From Baylisascaris procyonis (taxonomy: Eukaryota > Nematoda > Chromadorea > Rhabditida > Ascarididae), in assembly GCA_037389465.1 (NCBI GenBank), contig JAZARR010000214.1:5022001-5086000 (forward strand): a stretch of 64,000 nucleotides of DNA, in the 5' to 3' direction. Made by a program: the position numbers and the translations under genes. This document shows positions 14,189-27,300 of the stretch, piece by piece (positions within the stretch are counted from its first letter, which is position 1; each line of letters opens with the position of its first letter). The notes under the pieces are model-generated. The model had not been told where the DNA came from and searched no databases. It saw only the letters and a program-made list of their open reading frames with translations.

Positions 14189-16119
14189 TCGTAACTACAG
14201 CATAGGTACAATAGATTCCTTTTTTTGAAAAATGGTACGACTACGGTATTACCGTTCTTCGAGGAGTAGTACAAGTACGATATTGGTGGGCGGAAATTTT
14301 GCTACGATGATATCACTAATGTCGTGTATTCATTTAAACATACGAGGAAGTCCATCTCTACCATATCTCTTGTTTATCTTCAAACGAATATAATGATTTA
14401 TTCATGTTTGCATTTGCCGCACGTCAAAACTTCCGTTGTAGCTTATTCGTCTTTGTTGGCATACTGTATTAGCAAGGAGGGAATAGAAGTGTGCTATTGA
14501 ACCCGATGAACTGATTTGAGTTTTGATGGAAAAACGTTTCGAAAGTGAAAACTCAATCAAGGGGATTTTAATACCAGTATATCAGGATTTATCAGTAAAT
14601 GCAGGCTGGCCACATTTCTGAAAAACAAAAATTTCTAGTTAAAGCACTCAAAGTTCTCTCCTTAGCCAGGCCATAGCCAGGCTAAACACTGGATGCTCAC
14701 CTGGCCTTCGGTACATTAATGGCCAATAGGCAGAAGAGTGTTTTCATCCATTAACATCTGCGCTTCATCAACGAAGTCTTTGTTTTAGTTTATATTGCTT
14801 ATCCTATTGTTTATATGTATTTCTGTATCAAAATGTCTCAATGTGAAAATGGCATGTACGAAAACTGTCTCCACCAGCACAAATAGCGTCTGGACATTTG
14901 CACCAAAACTGCTCTAATATTCATGGATGCAATTTGCGTATTCCTGTCGACATTTGCATGCTTCACTGTGGATAACGCTTAATTCAAACGAACTCTCTTA
15001 TATTTTTTTTCGACGTTTATTTTTTTTTTGCCAAAGACCTCGATAAGAACATCAAGATAAATTCTGCGGTCTTGTCCACCTCTAACTGAATCTCCTGTTT
15101 TGGTCATGCCCTAAGGAAGGAATCTACGAAGCTGAACCGCTGGAAACTAAGCTTAGATAGGTGTTCAACTTAATCAGGCATATTAACGTGATTACCTACT
15201 AATCTATCTGTCTGTGTTGGGAATGTGCTACAGTTTAAGATTTCACACAGCCTTCGTATACTCATAATACGTGCATGTGCACGGGGCGGGTATTTACGTT
15301 TGAACGTGTATATAGTATTATATATAGATACATAGATATATGTATATACATATATGGCGTATGCAAGCAGCAAAGGATCTGTCAAAATGTTCTTTTTTCC
15401 ATTTTGTCCATATAACTAACCAATTTCCTAAATTACCAACAAATAATAAATAATACCCTTCGTATATTAATTAACTTGACTAATAAAATGTGATTAATGT
15501 GAGCGAAAACTCAACAGATGTGAAATGCATGCAAAATCCCACTTTTATATATCTATAACTCTTTCGAAAAGTTGGTGGATCAAAGTAAAAAAAATAGCGT
15601 CGAAAGTAATCTAAGCTGTCGATAATTCTATAATTTTTAGTTACATTAACGGTTGAATACCATAATGGCAAATATACATAACATCCATGTTCATCCATTC
15701 GCATTGATTTACTAAATACCATCTCATATACAAACAGCTAATCACGCTCAGACAACTATGTTCAACTTGCTGTGCGCAAGTTTGGCTAGAATATGGGCTA
15801 AAAAAAGTTCAGAGTTTGTTCAAAAATGCTCTTATTAAGTCAGCATTTCAATGGATTTATTTAATATTTTTTATTAGTCATAAACGATTGATGCTATCCT
15901 TCTACATTCCCCATAAATTTGTTGGTTATCTACGCAAGATTTATTTCACCTTCTTTTTTATTTCATGTATTATATATTCCTTCATAAAAAACACTCATTA
16001 ATAGTCATTATTCGAGACGAATAATTAATAAGGGGACTCAATTCGAAGAAATGAGCCAAAGAAACGCTTCTTTACAACGGAATCGTATTGATAAGAATGA
16101 AATTTAAATATTTAATTAA

Positions 16120-16143
16120 GTCTTTCAGCAATCAAAGTGCAAT
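16120..16143 (+). promoter_or_regulatory. Probable spliced-leader trans-splice acceptor of the aminotransferase
   Basis: The polypyrimidine stretch TCTTTCAG ends at 16128, followed by a 15-nt leader and the ATG at 16144. I see no upstream coding exon that it could join in cis. In nematodes such an isolated 3' splice site just upstream of the start codon usually receives a spliced leader. A cis-spliced 5'UTR exon is the alternative. Confidence 0.5.
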
Positions 16144-19100
16144 ATGAGCGAGAATTTAACGTTATTCGATGCGATGGGTGTTACTGGTAAATATAAGTTC
16201 AGTATTGGTGCACCAGGACCAGCTGATCTCAAAAAAGTGGCCGCAATCATGGAGAGAGTGACTGCGCAAAGAATGGTATTCTTCAAACATTAGACATTTT
16301 TCGTTTCATATCGGCCTACATTTCTAGACATTCTACAAGCCATTTAAGCAGTATAGTTTAGTGATATTGCGGTGGTGCACAACTCTATCATAAATGTTTT
16401 CTTTTCTTTGTAGTGATAGTCGAAGATGTTCGTTATAAATCTATAAAAAGAGACAGCATCATTAAAACTTATAAGTTGAAAACAAATGATTTTATTCAGA
16501 AAAAGGCTGGGCGAATATTTTTGAAAATCGACAAAATTATTTTTTAGGGAAGGAAAAATTTCAACAAAATTTGACTCACTGTTGAATGTTGATGATCAAC
16601 AAAAATAGTTAGCAATATTCAATTTAAACCTTTAAGCGTTATTAAATGATTCTCTTTTTTCTTTTATATTAGAAGATGGCAAGGTGACATTTTCTATTTA
16701 TTTCCTTATTGCGATATGTAGTTTTCAATTTTTTAATCATTATATAAAAGCCGAATATGAAATATTTAATATGGATTGAAGAGGGGAATATGATCGAAAA
16801 CGCATACTTCTTCAGCAGCGAGGATCTCGGTTCCTTCAGAAAATAATCCATCAATGAAGGCATTGCTGAAGGTGAATAGTGTTGTTTTGCAGAGAGAAGA
16901 AAAGAACACCGAAGGAGCAGGTCTTCTTCAATATGGCGCACCACTGGGAGATCCACGATCCATTCGCGCATTGGCTAAGTTCCTTGCCACCGAATATGGA
17001 ATGCCTGTTTCCGAGTAAGTATTTATGCACCGCACATCAGCTATAAATTCAACTAAATTTAACTTCCTTTCACCTTATTATTTCGTTGCTTAACTCCCAT
17101 CAGTGTTGCTGGTTATGGTGCTATTGTTTTTGCCAGCCGTGAAGATTGGAAGTCTTTGAAATTGGTAATTTTTGCCGAATTATAACCACGAAAATTTTGA
17201 GTTGGATTATTTTCAGATCGCATTTAGCATTTACATCCGGTGCAACTGCTGGTTTCCTTCACCTCTTGCAGCAGATATTCCCTAACAAATGCACTGTATA
17301 TGCCGAAGGACTTGCTTATCATGTCGCGCTACAAATGCTTCGAGATTTCAATTTTAAAATACGATCTGGTATTCACTGTTTTTTTTTTCTAGCTTTCTTT
17401 GCATTTGAAGCTTTGAAAAAAATCAATCTCCATCAAAACCGAATTAGAATAAATGGCATTGGTTGGAAATTTATACGTTCATCGATCAAGAGAATGTGAA
17501 ATCGATTGAAGTCATGCAAGCTATTTCTTTAAGCTTAATTTGGATTATAATTCGATCAATCATTGCTTCCATAAAAGATCAAACATCTTAATGCCAAAAT
17601 GATCGTTGATTGTTTATATCAATGATTTTTCACATACAGGTTTTATTTATAGCTATCCAACATTATCGATCATGTGAAGAATAGTTGTATAATATTGTGA
17701 CAAAATTAAAAATTGCTTAGCGTTTCTCTTATAAAAGCAACATATGCATTGATGCAATCTAAATATCTTCTATCAAAAAGCCTTTTTTTTTATTCCAATT
17801 CAGTGAGATTCTTTAATTAATGACGCTGATATTATTTTACCTAGCTCGCCTCAGAGTTAATTCTGCTTGAGCGCGTTCTTACTCTTGCGTTCTTTGAGTA
17901 AATTTTTCCAACGATTATCGATCATCCTAGTGTGGTTATAGGGCACATTTACTATGAATTTCTTCACGTTATATTGATACAACAAGTTCAAATAGATGAA
18001 GTTCGAAGTATTATGCATCCACAGTGAAAGGGGATAATATAAAAAGGGTACAACTGATTTCGAAATCATTCAGCCATTTTCAAGAAATTAGAATGCATAT
18101 ATTTTTTGTTGAACCTGGAAGATTTTTATTCCTTCCTCGCCACTTTTATCTCTTTTCTTCAATGGGTCCTCATTTATTGAGTGAAGAAGTTGAGAGAAAA
18201 ACCTCTGGAATAGCAAGCTTTACCTTTGCTACATTAGTGAGGAATGTCGAGTATTGCTATGTTTTTCAACTCATACAAGATATTTTCTTTTGCTTTAAAC
18301 TTGACCACTGTACTTTTTAAATCTCAGCGCATTTTATCGGTCGTTTCGGCGGAAGATGGGCTAATTCTTTAATCAGTTGTGGGTCAAAAGTATTTGAAAA
18401 AATTAGTAATTCCTAGAAAATGCGGGAGATATCCAAAAAATTTGTGAAACTACTCTTCCTCTTAGGTGGCCAACTCCTCAAAGAAGAGGATGATCCCGCC
18501 TTCTATTTACTAATGCAGGTAGAAATGCCCATGCATTATCAAACGATTCATCTTCCCCCCCCCTCTAGCTGGGAAGAAAAACTATAAATATCTGTCAATG
18601 CGTCTTCAAATGTACCAATTATTTTTTAAATTTTTTTGTTGCCTTCGACTATTCGTTATTGTCATTTCGAGAACAACTCCTTTCAGTTCCTAATGAACTG
18701 GATGGGATAAATGTGGATCATTTGGAGGAAATTTGGTCTAACGATCTAAAAGAAGTGAGCATTGAAGAGCAATCGAAACAACCGTATCAAGCATTGCTCT
18801 ATATTGTACCAGTTTTTCATAATCCAACGGGTACTATCCTTTCATCAGGTGCCTCTTTTTATTATCGATTCTTTTCGAAACATTTTAAAAATCTTGAATG
18901 TATAAAATAATTTAGAGTTTTCATGAAGTTCTTCTTATGTGCCAATTCGTCGTATTTTTATTGAAGCAATGAAACGTGATTTTGTGAAGTACACTAAGCA
19001 TAAGTTGTAAGTAATCTCAATACATCAACGATACCACTCCTCTTTAGGGAGTTTCTTCAGGAATTATTTCTCTGCCATACGTGAGATGCTGTTTGAAGTG

Positions 19101-22100
19101 GGAACTTGGAATGATTTGGAATGATGTCTTTTAATGATCCTTTTGTGTTCACTACTGTTGTTGATAGTGCATTTCAATCATATATAGTTACTTATTTCAG
19201 CGAAATGTGAGCGTTTGGTAAAACTTGCCCGCAAATATCATGTACTTATATTAAGTGAGGATGTTTATAATATGCTTTATTATGATGGTAATACAAAACC
19301 ACCAAAAAGGCTTTTCGCATACGATAACGAGTGAGTTCACACATTGCCTCTTTGCTGAATCTTTTTGAGATCATTTATATTATTATAAGTATCTTTGGTA
19401 TAATATTTGATCATTCATATGGCTCATTTTTGAGAGTAAACATTCACCTCATTGCTAGCCAATATGAATTCGTAATGAGTGGAGCACGGATCGCCAAAAT
19501 GTCAACGTGAGCCGGCTGCTCATATTCCATTCTATTAGAAGCCAGGTTAGTGCGGTTCGATGCACAGAGGTGGAAGATATTTTCAATGCTTCTTTATCTG
19601 CGGGAATATTCCTCGTTCAAAACGTTGTTAGCAGATCACCGAAGTTATAGTTTCTTTGTTAAACACTTGAGCTATAGAGTAACGTAACATGAATAGAGCG
19701 CTCAATTAGAATCCTTCATAAGACTACCATCTTATAAAGTGGTTTATGATTTCGATTGTTGAGAATAAACGCTTTAGTGTCATTAAGCTAGAAGTGACCA
19801 CGAATTGCTTTCAAATTTCTTTGCCCTTTGGTAAGCTTTTTCAGCTACATCAAACACAACTTTATGAAAATTCATTTATTGTCATATATGTTGTGCTAGT
19901 TTTACTTTTCTTTTGCTTTTTTTTAGCACTTCTGTTGTTATTGTTGTTGTTGATGTCTAGTTTTTTTTTTTTTTTTTATGGAATTATTTCAGAGAGATAG
20001 AATTAGACAGGTTTCACTTTGGAGACATTCCGCTTTACCAATTTTGCGGCCATGAAAAAACTTTGTGTTTTATATTGAAAGGATTTAACAAGTATATTTA
20101 TTTTCCTCACTGTTTTCACGTTGCTCATCATCGTTTTTTTAATGAATTTTTCTCTAATTGTCTCATTTTCGAAGGTTTTTTTTATCAATTTCATCAAATC
20201 CAAAAGTGGGAACTCTGGAAAAATCCACCTGGATTCCATATCGGTTTTGTTTTATCCAGTAATTCCAGGAAATACGTTTTTTTTCTAGAAGTCATCCGGA
20301 TTATGGCGTTGGTCATGTTGTTAGTAATTGTACATTTTCGAAACTCCTCTCGCCGGGATTACGACTTGGCTGGCAAGAGTTGCCCGTTGCTTTGAGAGAA
20401 AAATATTACGATAAAAGGTATGCAATTATAATATTCGTTGTAAATTGATTTTTGGTAATGCGCAAATGTTTCGATTATGAAGTCTATCATCCATTTAGAG
20501 TCTTATTTTACTTAAATATATTCGAATATTCGATCATTAATTCTTTTCATCCTTTTTTTGCTTCACAATAATATTGGTGAATATAACAGTTGTTGAGAAT
20601 TCCTGAAGTAAATAAGTTATAAAAAAACGCTGAATTTTAGTTTAAAAAGCGTTGGGTATCATTTACTAAATTTTCCACTTCAACTTTCAGTGATCATTTC
20701 CAGTATCATCAAAATTAGCCACAAACTAACTGTCCTGAGTATTTAATTGTATGGGAATTTCAGAGCAAACCTACTGCAGGTCAGTTCTAAATGATCCATC
20801 ACTTTATTAAAAGTAGATAAGCTAGTACGTTTGATATGCTCAAGGACAAGACGAAGTGAGAAATTGTTGTTTTAGTTCGGTGATGATATCGGGCGGTGGA
20901 TTAAATCCTGTGATTGGTGGATGTGTTACAATCGCTTTAGAAGATGGCACTGTTTCAAAATTCATCAGCGAAATTCGAGCTTCACATGCTGTATGATTTA
21001 TCTTTGTTCAATCGTTCTTATTTTACACAAGAATTGGCATCGTTAACATATCTTATTATAATAACGCTTTTTCCATCATAAAATCAACGAACGTTTAACG
21101 AAGAAGTAGTCATTTTCCTCCACATTTCGGTATTTTTAGAGCCGAACTGAAGCTTAATTATATTAAACAATGAAAAGAAAACGTTTGTATAAATCTTTTT
21201 AAAAATATTCAAAAGACATTTGCAATTGTATAGTAAAAATAATATTCAAGCAGCTTACGAGAAGCGATAACGATGCTGGCTATCCGCTTAGAATCCATCT
21301 AGCGCATTCTAATAATTTGAGCTGCATTTGCACCATATAATCATAGAGACATAAATAGGCTTATGCAATTTTACAAGCAATACGTCAAAAATGCTTTATT
21401 ATTGGGCTCTTCAAGCTGACATTCGCCCACTTCACTGCAAAATGGAACATTCCGTCTGCACTTTTGTCTCAAATTTGTTTAGTTTCTTTCTATTTAGAAG
21501 AAGATGGAAATGACGATCGAAATGTTGAATCGACTAATGCCATCATCTTGCAAATTATACCACCCTTCAAATGTATGTGTTACTCTTACTTTATAGATTA
21601 TCCTTTAAGTAAGAGACCAGAAAAGTTCATTCATCCCAAAAACTTCGTTTAAATTGTCATTTTTTTATCCCTTTTCTGCTATTCGAGTCACTAAAATATA
21701 TGTGTTGTGCAGTTCATTTAATTTTGCTTAATTGAATTGTTTTCACGAACAGATATCAACAAAATTCACTCATTTTTAATACTTTTGAATAGTGTTGCAT
21801 AGCATGCATCGGCAGCAACTTACCTGCCTTTGTGATTTGCCGCTTAATTGTATTCCACATTAAAGATATAATCAAAAGAGATCTAGAGCGTTTATTTTCC
21901 ACCCCGGGCCACTGAATTCTTCCCCTTCTTTGCATTACTTTTTGTTTTCCAAGATATGAGCGTATAATTTTTTTCTCATTTCCTCGATACGTCGTTTGAG
22001 TTGATAGCATCTTTTATTTGGCGATCCCCAAAAATGCTTTTGAAATCGATGACTGTTTTCTCAATATACCTTTGAAAAAGTGCGAAATCTTCCGGGAAGG

Positions 22101-23468
22101 CAAATGCATTTTTACTATGTAATATTTCGTGTGATAGGGAAGATTCCTTCAGATGTCAACTACCTGCATTGCTTTTAAGAAACATCTCCAGTAGGGAGAG
22201 CAGATAGTTCAGAACTTTTCAATTATTTTCAAGTGGCAGCATGCCTATGCATGTTCGACAGCAAGAGCATTGTTATTCCATCGATTCAATTCGTCCACCT
22301 CCTTCAGTATTTGCAAATGTTTTATGCAAGAATCGATGCAAATCGAACGAATTTTTTGCGTGTAATTCTCGTTCTATTAGTGACATTGTTTTTGAATCAA
22401 AGTTTAAATATATGCTGAAAAGCTATTCGTAAAGCTGAAGCATAATTGCTTCATACTGACCTTTATCCTTCGAGTCCAGCAGGAATTTCAGAATCGATGC
22501 CGGGATGCTTAGCTGAGTTATGCAATAAAAGCACTAGAACATCATCTAAGTTTCCTTGTTTTTCTGGAAAAAAGCTGCTTCCTGAGTCAATTATAAAAGA
22601 GATTTTCTACGATTATCGTTAATTTTCAGGGAGGTTACTTTCTATATGTAATACTGCCAAATACGTTAAACGCTGTGGAATTCGTTAAATACGCTAAAGA
22701 GAAATATGGTATTTCTCTGCAAGAGGGAGTCAAGTAAGCTATGTTTTACTAACTTTTGATTCCTTCCTGATTTAGTTGATTAATATCCGATGTGACCTAA
22801 TGCTTAGATGGTCTTGATTCTTTATTAGCTTTGAATTAAGCTGAAATCTTCGGAGATATTGGAGCTTACTTGCTGCTTGAAAGTAAATTCATAGTTGTGT
22901 TATTACTTTGAAATTTATTAGACATCGATTTTCATCGTCATCTTCCTGTTTTTCTCATTTTCTTTTTCGGATCCGTAACGTTTACGAGAAATTCATGCAA
23001 GGGAGTTTTCAGCTTTAGCAATGAACTTATTGGATTGAAGAGGATTTTGAGAAATGGCAAAATTTTAGAGTGTTGGAATATACCGTCGAACGAATTGAAA
23101 ATAGGTTACAATTTCCTGACTTGATCAGGTGATACGGTGGAAGGTGAACTTATCTGCAACTAAATATTTTGTTATTTTATGTTACTATGACGTCATCTTT
23201 GCTTGGATTGTTTCATAAGGGCAGACGATATGATTGCTGTCGCACTTATGATATCGCCCAACTTTTCGCAAGTTTTCTTTAGGGAGTGTGCCATCCTTGT
23301 TCCAGGATACTATATATATATTATTTTAGATTCCAATCCAGCTCGGAGGATTTTATAAAGCAACTATCAAACGGATTTCGTATCTCGATCCCCTATCCAA
23401 CGTTCGAAGAGATGCGCGATGGAGTTCATTATCTATGTGAAGCACTAAAAGAGTGCATCAAAGAATGA
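16144..23468 (+). CDS. PLP-dependent class I/II aminotransferase (YER152C/AADAT-like), complete, 10 exons, 419 aa
   Basis: Exons: 16144-16275, 16893-17014, 17217-17368, 18687-18848, 19201-19330, 20289-20417, 20876-20990, 21498-21572, 22630-22733, 23330-23468. They total 1260 nt, every phase closes, and all introns are GT-AG. Family features seen: a TSGATAGF glycine loop near residue 95, HNPTG with Asn181, [10 protein letters not shown] with Asp210 and Tyr212 (PLP pyridine and phosphate contacts), [14 protein letters not shown] with the Schiff-base Lys251, and GFRISI with Arg391 (substrate carboxylate). By family knowledge it should transfer an amino group between an amino acid and a 2-oxo acid; the substrate (aromatic, 2-aminoadipate or kynurenine-like) cannot be read from sequence. 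No signal peptide or mitochondrial presequence is evident, so it is probably cytosolic. The start was chosen because a 3' splice site lies 15 nt upstream and the N-terminus aligns with no missing core. An AATAAA follows the stop by about 70 nt. Confident of family, not of substrate. Confidence 0.93.
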
Positions 23469-23535
23469 GTAACGGATAAATGCTTGTTCATAAATACCCG
23501 TTCTCGAATGGACACCGCACAGGTCGACGGCGCCC

Positions 23536-23541
23536 AATAAA
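23536..23541 (+). terminator. Probable poly(A) signal of the aminotransferase gene
   Basis: AATAAA lies 68 nt after the TGA at 23466-23468. The hexamer is common in this AT-rich DNA, but this one sits at the usual spacing for a nematode 3'UTR in a locally GC-richer stretch. Confidence 0.5.
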
Positions 23542-24276
23542 TTAGCGTAATCTACGAATTATACTTTCTTTGGGAGTACAAAAAAACTCTGAGATGATAT
23601 TGGCGATCCAGGGGTCTGGTTTCGAAGTTCTTACTTCGTGAAGAAGTACGTTTGCTTATATGCCGTGGATATTTAGTCAACATAATTCCGTTCTTCTTGG
23701 ATGGTATGACGTTAGTTTTCATCGGCTGCTATTAGGAATGACATGATGACGAATTGCCGGAATATGACGCTTCGATGAATTGTCCGAGAAGTGGGTGTCA
23801 ATGGCAATAGCATAACAAACGTGCATATTGTGACCTACCAAGCATGCTTCTATAATAAATTCTTAACTAACGAAGTTACTGATAACTGATATTATTTGAT
23901 GAAATAATATAAGTATATATGCATAGGTACGGGTACATAAATGATAGTGGGCTATAAGAAAGATCAAAGACTCAAGATATACTACATATAATTCGATCTA
24001 AGACACCGCGTTCAGTATGAATACTGCAAAAAAAAATTTTTTTAGAGGTAAATCTTAGAGATCGTGAATTATAATACATGAAAAGATTTATCATGAGTAT
24101 GCAAGAACCCGATGTGTTCGTATATATTAAAAAGCAAATAAACAAAACGTTATGAATTTCATGAGTGAACGAACTCTGGAATTTGTCACATATGGACGCT
24201 TGTCTTTTTTTTTTTTTTGTAGTCGATATCTTATGCATAGTTTGGTCGATATTTCTATCCAAACCGGTTCGAGTAG

Positions 24277-24379
24277 TTCAATCGGCTTCTGTCGGCCCGA
24301 TTAATGAACTTGCTGCAAAATTTTCAGCCCGAAAACAAAATATAGATGCATTTAATTTGATCGAATCCTATCCAACCGA
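24277..24379 (+). other. Possible exon resembling part of a UBX domain
   Basis: A GAGTAG acceptor and a GA|GTGATC donor bound an open frame that reads QSASVGPINELAAKFSARKQ and ends in AFNLIESYPTE. The F-x-L-x-x-x-[YF]-P-T ending and the preceding V-x-x-I helix resemble the central part of UBX domains of p97/VCP cofactors, which continue with an acidic E-L-x-D turn. No convincing flanking exons were found, and in-frame read-through stops at once. It could be a relic or chance. Confidence 0.22.
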
Positions 24380-27300
24380 GTGATCCACAGCTTTCTGATT
24401 TGCGTTTTTATATTCTTTTTGAACTAATCCTGCCTATGAAGTATCCGGCCGGCTTTTCAACCTAATTGAAATTGTCACATTTCAATGGAACGTATCAACA
24501 GTTTCACTTATCGTGTTGTTCGTCTGTGAAATGTTTCTGAAATCGTTCCTATTCGCATATTATTTATAAAAATTATAATGTTTCCACAATCTGCCAATTT
24601 GTCTTTTACTGCTCTATTTTGATGCTTTTCCACTGTTTTATGCTTTCATGTTTTCATCTTTCGCCCATTATATTCTTTGGTGTTATTAATTCACTCTTTA
24701 TTAAATTCATCTAAACTTTTCGATAATTCGCTTCCGTTTTTGGTGTTTTTTTCATCACCGATTTCTTTCTGTTTCAATGAATAAAGATTATGCAAATTTG
24801 CATAGGCGTACACATATAATAATCATAAATGCATATTTATATCATAAAAGTGGATGGAAATGAAGTGTTGAAAAAATATCAAATTTTTTTTTTTTTATTT
24901 TGTCTAATTTTGTAAATTTGCCTTATCCTATAATATAAGCTTTATAATTTTTGCAATGAATGAATAACACTTACCTCGTTATTTTAATCATCTTTGCAAT
25001 ATAAGTATTGGTGAAAATAACAATAATTATTAATCTTATTGCATTGCAACAAAACAATCGACGAAATCATCTGCTACGAAAATCGCAACGAAAATCATCT
25101 TCTAAAGTAAGAAAGTGCCTACTATTATTCACCATAATTGTATTAAATCTGTGAAAATGATAAGTGAACAATACCATGAAACGGAACGATTAAACTTAGT
25201 TATTGTTTTTTTCCAGCTTCCTATACCGCAAAAAAATAAATAAATAAATAAATAAAACTAATTCTATGCTTCATATATCGATATTGATTTCTTCTAAGAG
25301 CATCAAAGAACTTTGTGCAATAATATTTGGTTTCCATATCACATTGAATATTCGATATATTGTGGCGTCGAAAAGGTTTAAATGTGTTGGCGAACAAAAA
25401 TTATTCATTCAATAGACGCTCGCATTTAAATTGCACAGTGATCCACAATGACTTCTCAACAATTCTATTTTATGGTAGCATACGCCCATTCCACTTGCTC
25501 TACTATACTATTTGTTAGATATGATAGACGTAGAAAAACCATTTGCCATCTAGGTTAACGAAAGTTATGCGGTGCCTCAACCCTTTCGCTTCGCTTATAA
25601 CCATTTGGCTTTTCACTAAAAAAACTTTGTTAAGTTTTCATTGCATCGAATTGAATTGTATAATTTAGGGAAATTTGAAATAAAATTGACATGCGCGATT
25701 GAATCGCCGTTTTTTTTGTTTTGTTTTATTGTTGCTGTTTTCGTTCTGATTTTTGTTAATGAATTCTTAGATCCTAGCATTTATTGAGCTGTTTATTAGA
25801 TTATTTTTTCTGCGTAAGCTAATTTAAGCTCAACTATATTTCTGCGTATATTCGATATATATTCGACATTAAACGAGATTTAAAAAAGCTCAACTATAAT
25901 ATATTCGATGAAACCGTATTCAGTTCGATAAAGTTGGTACCTGCTTCGAAGAAACTCGTGTAGAATTGAGAAAAATGAGTTGAATTCGGCAAAATCGAGC
26001 GACTCAATAAAAGTGGTTCAATCGATTGGCTCGATCATCAATTGCAATGCGAACTTGCTCCTTTTTTTCACGCTTAAATGCTGTTTTTAATCATATAATC
26101 AAATGTTATTTTCAATGATATCTTTATATTCAAATGCTCTTTTTATTAATATATTTGAATATTATTCTTCAATAATATATTTAAATAACATTTTTAATCA
26201 TGTATTTAAATACTATTTTAATGATATATATTTAAGTTTTCTTGCTCTGACTTATGTTGTTCTCATATTTAACGAGCTTTCATTACACTGAGTTGATGAT
26301 TTGCTGACATAATTGACGTTCGTTGTCCATCTTATTGATAATCACCATCCATCTTCTACTATTCGCCCGGTAACGTCATCTCTTTAGAAGGCATCTTGCA
26401 AAAGGATTTTCCAACCGCTATGTTTATATCACATCGGTTTTGTTGGCAATTTATCGATTGAATTTTATTATCAAAAAAAATTTTACGAAATATTTTTCTA
26501 TTGCCTTCAGAAGATTTTTACTTGTTACAAATTTATTTCCACTAAGCTTAGTGGATTATTCGGGCTGATTTCAGATGTTTCTCTATAGAAAAGGAAAATA
26601 ATTTTTGTTTTTGTAGTTTACGACGAAGCTATTCATATAATCAACAATCGATGATGTAAAATTCGAATCGTTTGGTGTATATGAGTATCGATATGAGTTG
26701 TAACAATGAAAATTTGAAATATTATGTACAATTAACGCATTTCTATGAATATTATTTTTCATCGTCACTAATAAAACTAAAGAAATTTCATAAGAAATGA
26801 AAGAAAGATTCATTAAATCGATGATTTAATCGTTTTATTCACTACTTGAAAATTTTAATTCAAAGACTTCTCTCAAGAAAACAATAGCTTACTGGTCGAT
26901 CTCAAAAATTCTCTGAGTGGTTTGTCCAGTGATCGCATTGCGAATTGAAATATCAAAAAAAAAAAAAAAAGAAATTTACTGCTTTCTCTCTGAGTCAGTC
27001 TTAATTTACTCCCAATTATCATTGATAATGAATATTTTTGCTGTTCTACAGTTCTTTTCTTTGAAATAAAAGGCAATTTTTATTATTCGAATTACTTAAT
27101 GTCATTCTAACAATTGAAAGTAATTTTTCGTTGAAATAGATAAAGCTTCTCTTCTCGCGATTTGTTGTATTGATAACTTATAAAATTTACATCGTTAACG
27201 AGATATTTGAGAAGAAGAATGATCTGCCATTAATTTGAATAATCAACGAATGTCGATCGTTATGTGGTACGTATGTTTTTGACAACATATATGCGTGCAT

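Larger units (their letters stand above)
1..16119. other. Gene-poor AT-rich region, no confident gene
   Basis: Apart from the weak minus-strand stretches at 2856-3211 and 4750-5004 and the repeats listed, I see only short frames without motifs, homopolymer runs (A/T runs throughout, C14 at about 10086) and isolated microsatellites. The largest plus-strand frame, 608-976, starts with GTG and has no recognisable features. The region may contain long introns or unrecognised exons. Confidence 0.5.

Noticed and set aside
17104..17163. An apparent exon ([20 protein letters not shown]) between a CATCAG acceptor and a GTAATT donor in the aminotransferase
   Set aside because: Its phase does not fit the next exon, while splicing 17014 directly to 17217 keeps the frame and gives the continuous family sequence [13 protein letters not shown].
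22483..22560. A helix-like frame with an in-frame TAG ([10 protein letters not shown], then [13 protein letters not shown]) that could have been the missing aminotransferase exon, making the gene a pseudogene
   Set aside because: The exon at 21498-21572 ([20 protein letters not shown]) fits length, phase and family exactly and has a good donor; no stop is needed.
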